64,000 nucleotides of DNA from Kitasatospora terrestris (GTDB lineage: Bacteria; Actinomycetota; Actinomycetes; Streptomycetales; Streptomycetaceae), in the NCBI RefSeq assembly GCF_039542905.1, contig NZ_BAABIS010000001.1, forward strand, positions 6,820,001 to 6,884,000, read 5' to 3'. Below the pieces are notes generated by a model that did not search any database, had not been told where the DNA came from, and saw only the letters and a program-made list of their open reading frames with translations. Each line of letters begins with the position of its first letter. The first letter of the stretch is position 1. This document shows, in pieces, positions 31,139 to 42,851 of this stretch. The position numbers and the translations under genes are program-made.

Positions 31139-31960
31139 ATGAGTGAGTTCGACCGGGGCATTGCGCTGACCGCGCGGGGCGGGGGGCGGTACGAGGGCGA
31201 GCTGGGGGAGGGCTGGCGGATCGGCGGGGGCGTCAACGGCGGCCTGCTGCTGGCCTTCGCCGGGCACGCGCTCTCGCTCGCGGCCGGTCCGCACCGCGAC
31301 CCGGTCTCGGTCAGCGGGTACTACCTCTCCGCCTCGGTGCCGGGCCCCGCCACCGTCGACACCGAGATCGTCCGCCGCGGCGGCTCGCTGACCACCGGCA
31401 CCGCCGTGCTCCTCCAGGACGGCGAGGAGCGGCTGCGGGTCCTCGCCACCTACGGCGACCTGGACGCCTTCGAGGGCGAGGTGCGCACCACCGCGCAGCC
31501 GCCCGTGATGCCGCCGCCGGAGCAGTGCATCGGCGTCGAGCACGCCCCGAAGGAGATGATCGCCGAGGCGGCCCTGCTGGAGCGGTTCGACCTGCGGCTC
31601 GACCCGGCGACCGTCGGCTGGGCGCTCGGGCAGCCGTCCAAGGAGGGCCGGATCCAGGGCTGGTTCCGGCTCGCGGACGGCCGCGACGCCGACCCGCTCT
31701 CGCTGCTGCTGGTCGCCGACGCCCTGCCGCCGGTCACCTTCGACCTCGGGCTGCCCGGCTGGGCGCCCACCGTCGAGCTGACCGTGCACGTCCGGTGCCG
31801 TCCGGCGGCGGGCTGGCTGCGGGTCGTCCACGCCACCCGCAACCTGGCCGGCGGCTACTTCGAGGAGGACGCCGAGGTCTGGGACGCGGACGGCCGGCTG
31901 GTCGCCCAGTCCCGTCAGCTCGCCCGCGCACCGAGGCAGTGGGGCACCCGGCGGTCGTGA
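31139..31960 (+). CDS. Acyl-CoA thioesterase-like protein (double hotdog)
   Basis: The 273-residue protein has two hotdog-type halves. The first has the motif GGGVNGGLLLAFAGHAL with the conserved glycines and the second the ADALPPVTFDLGLPGWAPTVELTVHVRC block, typical of TesB-like and related thioesterases of actinobacteria. It probably hydrolyses acyl-CoA thioesters; the natural substrate is not known. ATG at 31139 is preferred over 31115 because it has a GAGGG-type site nearby. It is a stand-alone gene. Confidence 0.78.
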   Translation: MSEFDRGIALTARGGGRYEGELGEGWRIGGGVNGGLLLAFAGHALSLAAGPHRDPVSVSGYYLSASVPGPATVDTEIVRRGGSLTTGTAVLLQDGEERLRVLATYGDLDAFEGEVRTTAQPPVMPPPEQCIGVEHAPKEMIAEAALLERFDLRLDPATVGWALGQPSKEGRIQGWFRLADGRDADPLSLLLVADALPPVTFDLGLPGWAPTVELTVHVRCRPAAGWLRVVHATRNLAGGYFEEDAEVWDADGRLVAQSRQLARAPRQWGTRRS

Positions 31961-32072
31961 CGGTGCGTGGTCGCATTCGGTTACAGGTCTGTGACACAGG
32001 GTGCGTGTGCGTCGGGTGGAGCGGGGGAGGACGGAGTCAGCACCACTCGCACCAGCGCCCCGGGAGCCACCG

Positions 32073-32924
32073 ATGTCCAGCAGTCGCCGTCGGCAGATCC
32101 GCTGCAGCACCTCCGCCGTCCGCCGGTCGGAGGAGGCGTTCGTCACCGGCATCCTGGCCAGCGCGGAGGACTTCGAGCTGGCCCGGCCCTGGCACCTGAC
32201 CGACGCCGCGGACTTCGACGCCTACCTGCTGGACACGGCCGTGCTGCTGGCCGACGCGCTCCGGGTCTTCGGCACCGTGCAGGCCCGGATGTTCCACCCC
32301 GCGGACTTCGCGGACTTCTGCCTGCTGCACGGGCTGGACCCGGCCGAGTCCTCCGCCCGCGACCGGTACCTGGTCAACCCGGCGCTGCAGACCCAGCTGC
32401 TGCCCTACCGGGGGGAGGAGCTGTCCGGCGACTTCCTGCCCCGGCTGGTCCGGGCCCGCGAGGGCGGTCTGACGCTGCGCCACGCCGACCTGCTGCTGGA
32501 CGGCGCGCTGTGCGGTCCGGACGGAGCCGACCCCGAGGTGCGGATGCTGCACGACCGGGCGGCCGAGGTCTTCCGCCGGATGCTGGTCGGCGCGGGCTGC
32601 GGGGCGTACGAGCTGCGCTGCGTGGTGGAGGAGCCGGGCGGCCGGCTGGAGGCGCAGGCCCGGGTGCTGCACTGGGAGGACGGCGTGGTGCGGATCAACG
32701 ACGAGGACCTGGACCTGGTCTGCGCGGTGCTCTGCGCCGGCCTGTACCGGGAGCTGCCCGGCGCGGCGCTGCTGCACGGCGTCCAGGGGTCGGCCGCCAC
32801 CTGCGGGGAGTACCGCCCGGTGGCCTGGGCGTGGCGCTCGACCGGCCTGGACTGGACGCCGGCCGCGCTGCGGCTGGACGAGATCGACGCCCGCCCCGGC
32901 TTCAGCCTGGGCACGGTGTGCTGA
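32073..32924 (+). CDS. Hypothetical actinobacterial protein
   Basis: The 283-residue protein is not recognised as a named family. It has a mixed alpha/beta pattern with a Cys-containing start (RRRQIRCSTSAVRRSEEAF), FCLLHGLDPAESSARDRYLVNPALQTQLLPYRGEEL, and a C-terminal GSAATCGEYRPVAWAWRSTGLDW segment. No signal peptide or membrane helix is visible. ATG at 32073 has CGGGAG upstream. It is convergent with bldD, with a terminator between. It may be a sporulation-associated gene given its place, but nothing in the sequence proves it. Confidence 0.6.
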   Translation: MSSSRRRQIRCSTSAVRRSEEAFVTGILASAEDFELARPWHLTDAADFDAYLLDTAVLLADALRVFGTVQARMFHPADFADFCLLHGLDPAESSARDRYLVNPALQTQLLPYRGEELSGDFLPRLVRAREGGLTLRHADLLLDGALCGPDGADPEVRMLHDRAAEVFRRMLVGAGCGAYELRCVVEEPGGRLEAQARVLHWEDGVVRINDEDLDLVCAVLCAGLYRELPGAALLHGVQGSAATCGEYRPVAWAWRSTGLDWTPAALRLDEIDARPGFSLGTVC

Positions 32925-32938
32925 ACGCGGGAGCGACG

Positions 32939-32970
32939 GCGGGGCGCACGGCCACGGCCGTACGCCCCGC
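32939..32970. terminator. Bidirectional terminator between hypothetical gene and bldD
   Basis: Arms 32939-32952 and 32957-32970 form a 14-bp stem with one mismatch and a 4-nt loop, followed on the plus strand by T-rich TTCGTTTCTT. It can serve both convergent genes. Confidence 0.65.
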
Positions 32971-32996
32971 TGATTCGTTTCTTCGGAACGGCCGGG

Positions 32997-33500
32997 TCAG
33001 CCGGCGTCCTCCTCGCGCACCGCGCGGCGGGCGTCCGGGTTGAGCACGCCCCAGCTGATCAGCTGCTCGGTCAGGATGGACGGCGACTGGTCGTAGATCA
33101 CGGCCAGCGTGCGCAGGTCGTCCTGGCGGATGGAGAGCACCTTGCCGTTGTAGTCGCCGCGCTGGGACTGGATGGTCGCCGCGTAGCGCTGCAGCGGGCC
33201 GGCCTTCTCCGAGGGGACCTGGGTCAGTCTCTCCAGGTCGAGGACCAGGCGCGGCGGCGGCTCGGCCGCGCCGCCGGGGGTGCCGCCGGGCAGCAGCTCC
33301 TGCACCGGGACGCCGTAGAACTCGGCCAGCTCCGCCAGGCGCTGCACGGTCACCGCACGGTCGCCGCGCTCGTACGAACCGACGACGACGGCCTTCCAGC
33401 GACCCTGGGACTTTTCCTCGACGCCGTGCAGGGAGAGCCCCTGCTGAGTGCGGATCGCCCGGAGCTTGGCCCCGAGCTGCTTCGCGTAGTCGCTGGACAT
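32997..33500 (-). CDS. bldD: Developmental master regulator BldD
   Basis: BldD represses sporulation genes during vegetative growth when bound to tetrameric cyclic di-GMP. The 167-residue protein is the exact length of the S. coelicolor form. The N-terminal XRE-type HTH begins YAKQLGAKLRAIRTQQGLSLHGVEEKSQGRWKAVVVGSYERG. The c-di-GMP site is intact: R114-G-D116 and R125-Q-D-D128. ATG at 33500 has GGGGAGATC upstream. It is divergent from pyrR and shares a 246-nt intergenic region. It probably represses its own gene through the adjacent box. Confidence 0.97.
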   Translation of the reverse strand: MSSDYAKQLGAKLRAIRTQQGLSLHGVEEKSQGRWKAVVVGSYERGDRAVTVQRLAELAEFYGVPVQELLPGGTPGGAAEPPPRLVLDLERLTQVPSEKAGPLQRYAATIQSQRGDYNGKVLSIRQDDLRTLAVIYDQSPSILTEQLISWGVLNPDARRAVREEDAG

Positions 33501-33566
33501 TGATCTCCCCGGACGAGATTGCTTCATTGCTTCGCGTTCAGTGGCGAGCCCACGAGAACGTCCTTC

Positions 33567-33596
33567 GTAACTCACTGTGAGGTTACGTAGAGTGAG
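33567..33596. promoter_or_regulatory. Candidate BldD-binding box (autoregulation)
   Basis: GTTACGTAGAGTGAG at 33582-33596 matches the BldD consensus nTnACnC(A/T)GnGTnAn with one mismatch (position 7 is T in place of C). The immediately preceding TAACTCACTGTGAGGTTA is itself dyad symmetric. Its position upstream of bldD suits the known autorepression in S. coelicolor. Confidence 0.6.
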
Positions 33597-33704
33597 GGTG
33601 GGTCGTCAAGCCGAATGGGGCAGTCGTGCGAATGGGCCCCCATCAGCGCACTGCTACCATGGGCGAGGCTCCGGCTGCGGCCGGCGACCTTCCCAGACAT
33701 CCTT

Positions 33705-33736
33705 TAAGACCCGTCCCGTGAGGCGGGGAAGGAGGT
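33705..33736 (+). ncRNA. PyrR-binding RNA hairpin at the pyrR ribosome binding site
   Basis: CCCGTCCCGTGAGGCGGG folds into a small hairpin with the PyrR consensus UCCNGNGAGGY in the loop and stem. It lies immediately before GGAAGGAGG, the ribosome binding site of pyrR. As in mycobacterial pyr leaders, PyrR with UMP would bind it and block translation. This is inferred from the consensus; there is no adjacent terminator for classic attenuation. Confidence 0.75.
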
Positions 33737-33746
33737 CCGCTTCGGC

Positions 33747-34361
33747 ATGACCACACACGCATCAACGACGCCGCGCCCACCGCACCAGGTGCTGGACGCC
33801 ACCGACGTCGCCCGGGTCGTCACCCGGATCGCGCACGAGATCGTCGAGCGCGCCAAGGGCGCGGAGGACGTCGTGCTGCTCGGCATCCACACCCGGGGCG
33901 TGCACCTCGCCCGCCGGCTGCGGGACAAGCTGAACCAGATCACCGGGCGCGAGATCCCGCTCGGCACCCTCGACATCACCATGTACCGGGACGACCTGCG
34001 GCTGAAGCCCGCGCGGGCCCTGGAGCACACCGAGATCCCGGCCGACGGGATCGACGGCAAGCTGGTGGTCCTGGTCGACGACGTGCTGTTCTCCGGCCGC
34101 ACCATCCGCGCCGCGCTCGACGCGCTCAGCGACATCGGCCGCCCGCGCGCCGTGCAGCTGGCCGTCCTGGTCGACCGCGGCCACCGCGAACTCCCGATCC
34201 GCGCCGACTACGTGGGCAAGAACCTGCCCACCTCGCTGCGCGAGGCCGTCCAGGTCCAGCTCGCCGAGAACGACGGCCGGGACGCCGTCCTGGTCGGCGA
34301 CCGCGACTACGCCGCCCGATCCACCCAGGCGCTCGCCGCCGACCAGCACCTCCCGGAGTGA
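33747..34361 (+). CDS. pyrR: Bifunctional pyr operon regulator / uracil phosphoribosyltransferase PyrR
   Basis: PyrR senses UMP and represses the pyr operon through its leader RNA, and can also form UMP from uracil and PRPP. The 204-residue protein has the PRPP-binding loop VVLVDDVLFSGRTIRAALDAL at about residues 107-127 and the GIHTRGVHLARRLRDKL block. The ATG start follows AAGGAGG. It opens the pyr operon, and a PyrR-binding hairpin overlaps its own ribosome binding site. Confidence 0.96.
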   Translation: MTTHASTTPRPPHQVLDATDVARVVTRIAHEIVERAKGAEDVVLLGIHTRGVHLARRLRDKLNQITGREIPLGTLDITMYRDDLRLKPARALEHTEIPADGIDGKLVVLVDDVLFSGRTIRAALDALSDIGRPRAVQLAVLVDRGHRELPIRADYVGKNLPTSLREAVQVQLAENDGRDAVLVGDRDYAARSTQALAADQHLPE

Positions 34362-34365
34362 TCGC

Positions 34366-35346
34366 GTGAAGCGCCACCTCGTCTCCACCGCCGACCTGAC
34401 CCGTGACGACGCGCTGCTGATCCTGGACACCGCCGAGGAGCTGGCCCAGCTCTCCGGGCGGGCCGTCAAGAAGCTGCCCACGCTGCGCGGCCGGACCGTC
34501 GTCAACCTCTTCTTCGAGGACTCGACCCGCACCAAGACCTCCTTCGAGGTCGCCGAGAAGCGGCTCAGCGCCGACGTCATCAACTTCTCCGCCAAGGGCT
34601 CCTCGGTCTCCAAGGGCGAGTCCCTCAAGGACACCGCGCTGACCCTGCAGGCGATGGGCGCCGACGCCGTGGTGATCCGTCACCACGCCTCCGGCGCGCC
34701 CGCCCGGCTCGCCCAGTCCGACTGGCTGCACGGCAGCGTGATCAACGCCGGCGACGGCACCCACGAGCACCCCACCCAGGCGCTGCTCGATGCCTTCACC
34801 ATGCGCCGCCACCTCAACCCGGGCACCGGCAAGGACCTGGCGGGGCGCCGGGTGACCATCGTCGGCGACATCCTGCACAGTCGGGTGGCCCGCTCCAACG
34901 TCCACCTGCTCAACACGCTCGGCGCCGAGGTCACCTTCGTCGCCCCGCCGACCCTGCTGCCGATCGGCATCGAGAACTGGCCCTGCCAGGTCTCCTACGA
35001 CCTGGACGCGGTGCTGCCGAAGACCGACGCGCTGATGATGCTGCGGGTCCAGCAGGAGCGGATGAACGCGGCGTTCTTCCCGACCGCCCGCGAGTACACC
35101 CGCCGCTACGGCATGGACGGCATCCGGATGGCGCAGCTGCCCGAGCACGCCATCGTGATGCACCCCGGCCCGATGGTCCGCGGCATGGAGATCACCGCCG
35201 AGGTGGCCGACTCCCCGCGCTGCACCGTGGTCGAGCAGGTCGCCAACGGCGTCTCGATCCGGATGGCCGTCCTCTACCTCCTCCTCGGCGGGGCCACCCT
35301 CGCCGACGCACCTCGTACCACCGACTCCGCGGAGGCCGCGCAGTGA
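34366..35346 (+). CDS. pyrB: Aspartate carbamoyltransferase, catalytic subunit
   Basis: PyrB forms N-carbamoyl-aspartate from carbamoyl phosphate and aspartate. The 326-residue protein has FFEDSTRTKTSFEVA (carbamoyl phosphate site), DGTHEHPTQALLD, and the later MHPGPMVRGME. No pyrI-type regulatory subunit is present, as usual in this group. GTG at 34366 is 4 nt after pyrR. It overlaps pyrC by 4 nt. Confidence 0.97.
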   Translation: MKRHLVSTADLTRDDALLILDTAEELAQLSGRAVKKLPTLRGRTVVNLFFEDSTRTKTSFEVAEKRLSADVINFSAKGSSVSKGESLKDTALTLQAMGADAVVIRHHASGAPARLAQSDWLHGSVINAGDGTHEHPTQALLDAFTMRRHLNPGTGKDLAGRRVTIVGDILHSRVARSNVHLLNTLGAEVTFVAPPTLLPIGIENWPCQVSYDLDAVLPKTDALMMLRVQQERMNAAFFPTAREYTRRYGMDGIRMAQLPEHAIVMHPGPMVRGMEITAEVADSPRCTVVEQVANGVSIRMAVLYLLLGGATLADAPRTTDSAEAAQ

Positions 35347-36635
35347 CCACCTACCTGATCCGCAACGCCCAGATCCTCGGTGGCGCCGCGAAGGACATCC
35401 TGATCCGCGACGGCGTCTTCGCCGAGATCGGCGACGACCTGACCGCCGAGGCGGACATCGACATCGACGCGCACGGCCTGATCGCCCTGCCCGGCCTGGT
35501 CGACCTGCACACCCACCTGCGCGAGCCCGGCCGCGAGGACGCCGAGACCGTGCTGACCGGCACCCAGGCCGCCGCGATGGGCGGCTACACCGCCGTGCAC
35601 GCGATGGCCAACACCTTCCCGGTCGCCGACACCGCCGGCGTGGTCGAGCAGGTCTGGCGCCTGGGCCAGGAGTCCGGCTACTGCGACGTCCAGCCGGTCG
35701 GCGCGGTCACCGTGGGCCTGGAGGGCAAGAAGCTCGCCGAGCTCGGTGCGATGCACGAGTCCGCCGCGGGCGTGCGGGTCTTCTCCGACGACGGCAAGTG
35801 CGTCGACGACGCGGTGATCATGCGCCGCGCCCTGGAGTACGTGAAGGCCTTCGACGGCGTCGTCGCCCAGCACGCCCAGGAGCCGCGCCTGACCGAGGGC
35901 GCCCAGATGAACGAGGGCCAGGTCTCCGGCGAGCTGGGCCTGGGCGGCTGGCCGGCCGTCGCCGAGGAGTCGATCATCGCGCGCGACGTGCTGCTCGCCG
36001 CGCACGTCGGCTCCCGGGTGCACATCTGCCACCTGTCCACGGCCGGCTCGGTCGAGATCGTCCGCTGGGCCAAGCAGAAGGGCTGGAACGTCACCGCCGA
36101 GGTGACCCCGCACCACCTGCTGCTCACCGACGAGCTGGTCCGCACCTACGACCCGGCGTACAAGGTCAACCCGCCGCTGCGCACCGCCGCCGACGTGGAG
36201 GCGCTGCGCGCCGCGCTGGCCGACGGCACCATCGACGCGGTCGCCACCGACCACGCGCCGCACCCGGCGGAGGACAAGGACTGCGAGTGGGCGGTCGCCG
36301 CGATGGGCATGGTCGGCCTGGAGACCGCGCTGTCGGTCGTCCAGCAGACCATGGTCGACACCGGCCTGCTGAACTGGGAGGGCGTCGCCGACCGGATGTC
36401 GCACCGCCCGGCCCGGATCGGCCGCCTCTCGGGTCATGGACGCCCGATCTCGGTGGGTGAGCCGGCCAACCTGGTGCTGTTCGATCCCGCGTACCGTGGT
36501 GCCGTGAACCCGGACACCTTCGCGACGCGCAGCCGCAACACCCCGTACAAGGGCATGGACCTCCCGGGACGGGTGCACGCCACCTTCCTGCGCGGCAGCG
36601 CCACCGTCCTGGCCGGCGAACTGGTCGAGCTGTGA
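35343..36635 (+). CDS. pyrC: Dihydroorotase (type I)
   Basis: PyrC cyclises carbamoyl-aspartate to dihydroorotate. The 430-residue zinc hydrolase has LPGLVDLHTHLREPGREDAET (HxH metal ligands), HICHLSTAGSVEI, and ATDHAPHP near the C-terminus with the catalytic Asp. It starts with GTG overlapping the pyrB stop and its end overlaps the next gene's start by 4 nt. All metal ligands are seen. Confidence 0.96.
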   Translation: MTTYLIRNAQILGGAAKDILIRDGVFAEIGDDLTAEADIDIDAHGLIALPGLVDLHTHLREPGREDAETVLTGTQAAAMGGYTAVHAMANTFPVADTAGVVEQVWRLGQESGYCDVQPVGAVTVGLEGKKLAELGAMHESAAGVRVFSDDGKCVDDAVIMRRALEYVKAFDGVVAQHAQEPRLTEGAQMNEGQVSGELGLGGWPAVAEESIIARDVLLAAHVGSRVHICHLSTAGSVEIVRWAKQKGWNVTAEVTPHHLLLTDELVRTYDPAYKVNPPLRTAADVEALRAALADGTIDAVATDHAPHPAEDKDCEWAVAAMGMVGLETALSVVQQTMVDTGLLNWEGVADRMSHRPARIGRLSGHGRPISVGEPANLVLFDPAYRGAVNPDTFATRSRNTPYKGMDLPGRVHATFLRGSATVLAGELVEL

Positions 36636-37195
36636 CGGGCCTGCTGGCCCAGGAGCAGGCACGGGTCACCGACTGGCCGGGCTACATCGGCTGGTCGGTC
36701 GGGCTGCTGATCGTGATCGGCCTGGTGTACTGGCTGATGCGCCAGGGATGGAACTGGCGCCGCACCCAGCAGTCCGCGCTGCCGCCGCTGCCGGAGGTCC
36801 CCGCCGAGCTCGGCGGGGAGATCCTCACGGCGGACGGGCGCTACCACGGCACCACCACGGCGGGGAACTGGCTGGACCGGGTCGTCGCGCACGGCCTGGG
36901 CACCCGCAGCCTGGCCGGACCGACCCTCACCGAGCGGGGCCTGCTGGTCCGCCGCCCGGGTGATGTCGACCTGTGGATCCCGGCCGCGGCACTGACCGCC
37001 GCGCGCCTCGACTCGGGAATCGCCGGAAAGGTCGTACCGTCCGGACTGCTGGTGGTCACCTGGGACCTCCGGGGGACACGGCTGGACTCCGGGCTGCGGC
37101 TCGACCACGCCGAGGAGCACACCGCCTGGGTCGAGGCGATCGACGCCCTGATCGAACGAACGAAGACGAAGAAGACGGAAGAGGCCGCACCATGA
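36632..37195 (+). CDS. Conserved membrane protein in the pyr operon (PH-like domain)
   Basis: The 187-residue protein has one N-terminal transmembrane helix (WSVGLLIVIGLVYWLM, about residues 21-36), a short cytoplasmic linker, and a soluble domain of about 120 residues with a beta-rich pattern that ends LDHAEEHTAWVEAIDALIERTK, resembling a PH-like fold. It is encoded between pyrC and carA with 4-nt overlaps on both sides. The same gene is found at this place in related streptomycetes as far as I recall, yet no role in pyrimidine synthesis is known. Confidence 0.8.
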   Translation: MTGLLAQEQARVTDWPGYIGWSVGLLIVIGLVYWLMRQGWNWRRTQQSALPPLPEVPAELGGEILTADGRYHGTTTAGNWLDRVVAHGLGTRSLAGPTLTERGLLVRRPGDVDLWIPAAALTAARLDSGIAGKVVPSGLLVVTWDLRGTRLDSGLRLDHAEEHTAWVEAIDALIERTKTKKTEEAAP

Positions 37196-38341
37196 CCGCA
37201 CCTGCCCCCACCACTCAGAGCGCACGGCGGGCGCGTGTGCCCGCCGTGCTCGTCCTGGAGGACGGGCGGACCTTCCGCGGCCAGGCGTACGGCGCGATCG
37301 GCGAGACCTTCGGCGAGGCGGTCTTCAACACCGGCATGTCCGGCTACCAGGAGACCCTCACCGACCCCTCGTACCACCGCCAGGTGGTCGTGATGACCGC
37401 GCCGCAGATCGGCAACACCGGCTGGAACGACGAGGACGACGAGTCGCAGCAGATCTGGGTGGCCGGCTACGTGGTCCGCGACCCCGCCCGGGTCGCCTCC
37501 AACTGGCGCTCGGTCCGCTCGCTGGACGAGGAGCTGGAGCGCCAGGGCGTCGTCGGCATCAGCGGCATCGACACCCGCGCGCTCACCCGCCACCTGCGCG
37601 AGCGCGGTGCGATGCGGGTCGGCATCTTCTCCGGCGAGGCGCTGGGCGACCGGGCCGCGCTGCTGGCGAAGGTGCAGTCCGCGCCGGAGATGAAGGGCGC
37701 CGACCTGTGCGCCGAGGTGGCCACCACCTCCCCGTACGTCGTGCCCGCGATCGGTGAGAAGAAGTTCACCGTGGCCGCGCTGGACCTCGGCATCAAGGCG
37801 ATGACCCCGCAGCGGATGGCCGAGCGCGGCATCGAGGTGCACGTGCTCCCCGCCAACTCGACCATCGAGGACGTCTACGCGGTCGCCCCCGACGGCGTGT
37901 TCTTCTCCAACGGCCCGGGCGACCCGGCCACCGCCGACCACCAGGTCGAGGTGGCGAAGGGCGTCCTGGCGCGGAAGACCCCGTTCTTCGGCATCTGCTT
38001 CGGCAACCAGATCCTCGGTCGCGCGCTGGGCTTCGGCACCTACAAGCTCAAGTACGGCCACCGCGGCATCAACCAGCCGGTGCAGGACCGCACCACCGGC
38101 AAGGTCGAGGTCACCGCGCACAACCACGGCTTCGCCGTGAACGCACCGCTGGACAAGGTGAGCGACACCCCCTTCGGGCGGGTCGAGGTCTCCCACGTCT
38201 GCCTCAACGACGACGTGGTCGAGGGCCTGCAGGCGCTCGACGTCCCCGCCTTCAGCGTGCAGTACCACCCCGAAGCGGCAGCCGGCCCGCACGACGCCGC
38301 CTACCTCTTCGACCGCTTCGTGAGCCTTATGGAGGGCCAGC

Positions 38342-38349
<8 letters not shown>
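37192..38349 (+). CDS. carA: Carbamoyl-phosphate synthase small subunit
   Basis: CarA releases ammonia from glutamine for carbamoyl phosphate synthesis. The 385-residue protein has the class I glutamine amidotransferase triad: Cys in FFGICFGNQILG, and His-Glu in YHPEAAAGPHD. The N-terminal CPSase small-subunit domain begins VPAVLVLEDGRTFRG. ATG at 37192 overlaps the upstream gene, and its end overlaps carB by 8 nt, so the subunits are tightly coupled. Confidence 0.97.
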
Positions 38350-41650
<3,301 letters not shown>

Positions 41651-41659
41651 GACCCAAGC

Positions 41660-41695
41660 AGTGGGGGGCACACCGCACCAGGGGTGCCCCCCACT
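41660..41695 (+). terminator. Hairpin between carB and pyrD
   Basis: A 12-bp perfect stem (41660-41671 with 41684-41695, arm AGTGGGGGGCAC) with a 12-nt loop lies 9 nt after carB and 28 nt before pyrD. Either a partial terminator or an attenuator could set lower expression of pyrD and pyrF. Confidence 0.6.
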
Positions 41696-41723
41696 TCCAT
41701 GTCCACACTCGGGAAAGGGCGCC

Positions 41724-42824
41724 GTGTACAAGCTCCTGTTCGACCTGGTCTTCAAGAAGATGGACCCGGAGAAGGCCCACCACCTCGCCTTCTTCTGGAT
41801 CCGGCTGGCCGCCTCGGTGCCGGGCCTGCGGCAGCTGGTGCGGCTGGTGCTCGCACCGCGCGACCCCAAGCTGCGCACCGCGGCGCTCGGCCTCGACCTG
41901 CCCGGCCCGTTCGGGCTCGGCGCGGGCTTCGACAAGAACGGCATCGGGATCGACGGCCTGGCGATGCTCGGCTTCGACTTCGTCGAGATCGGCACCGTCA
42001 CCGGTGAGCCGCAGCCCGGCAACCCGGCGCCGCGGCTGTTCCGCCTGGTCGAGGACCGGGCGCTGATCAACCGGATGGGCTTCAACAACCAGGGCTCGGC
42101 ACGGGTCGCCGCGCGCCTCGGGGCGCGCCAGCACACCACCTCCACCCCGGTGGTCGGCGTCAACATCGGCAAGACCAAGGCGGTGCCGGAGACCGAGGCC
42201 ACCGAGGACTACCTGAAGTCCACCCGGGCGCTCGCCCCGTACGCCGACTACCTGGTGGTCAACGTCTCCTCGCCGAACACCCCCGGGCTGCGCAACCTGC
42301 AGGCCGTGCAGGTGCTCGGACCGCTGCTGTGGGACGTCCGCAAGGCCGCCGACGAGGTCACCCACCACCACGTCCCGCTGCTGGTGAAGATCGCCCCCGA
42401 CCTGGCGGACGAGGACATCGACGAGATCGCCGACATGGCCCTGCACCTGGGCCTGGACGGCATCATCGCCACCAACACCACGATCGGCCGGGACGGCCTG
42501 CTCGCCGACCCCGCGCGGATCGAGGAGATCGGCATGGGCGGCCTGTCCGGCGCCCCGCTGAAGGAGCGCTCGCTGGAGGTGCTCAAGCGCCTGCGCGCCC
42601 GCACCGAGGGCCGGCTGACCATCGTCTCGGTCGGCGGCATCGAGACCGCCGAGGACGCCTGGCAGCGGATCCTGCACGGCGCCGACCTGGTGCAGGGCTA
42701 CAGCGCCTTCATCTACCAGGGCCCGTTCTGGATGCGCCGGGTGCACAAGGGCCTCTCCGCGCGGCTGCGGGCCAGCGGCCACCCGACCATCGCCGACGCC
42801 GTCGGCACCGCCAAGAGCGTCTGA
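41724..42824 (+). CDS. pyrD: Quinone-dependent dihydroorotate dehydrogenase (class 2)
   Basis: PyrD oxidises dihydroorotate to orotate, passing electrons to menaquinone at the membrane. The 366-residue protein has the class 2 amphipathic N-terminal helices (LVFKKMDPEKAHHLAFFWIRLAA), GLGAGFDKNGIGIDGLAMLGFDFVEIGTVTGEPQPGNPAPRLFRL, NRMGFNNQG, and VNVSSPNTPGLRNLQ with the catalytic serine. GTG at 41724 has AAAGGG 4 nt upstream. It follows carB by 73 nt. Confidence 0.96.
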   Translation: MYKLLFDLVFKKMDPEKAHHLAFFWIRLAASVPGLRQLVRLVLAPRDPKLRTAALGLDLPGPFGLGAGFDKNGIGIDGLAMLGFDFVEIGTVTGEPQPGNPAPRLFRLVEDRALINRMGFNNQGSARVAARLGARQHTTSTPVVGVNIGKTKAVPETEATEDYLKSTRALAPYADYLVVNVSSPNTPGLRNLQAVQVLGPLLWDVRKAADEVTHHHVPLLVKIAPDLADEDIDEIADMALHLGLDGIIATNTTIGRDGLLADPARIEEIGMGGLSGAPLKERSLEVLKRLRARTEGRLTIVSVGGIETAEDAWQRILHGADLVQGYSAFIYQGPFWMRRVHKGLSARLRASGHPTIADAVGTAKSV

Positions 42825-42851
42825 CCCCCGCCGACTCCGGAAAGGAACCCC

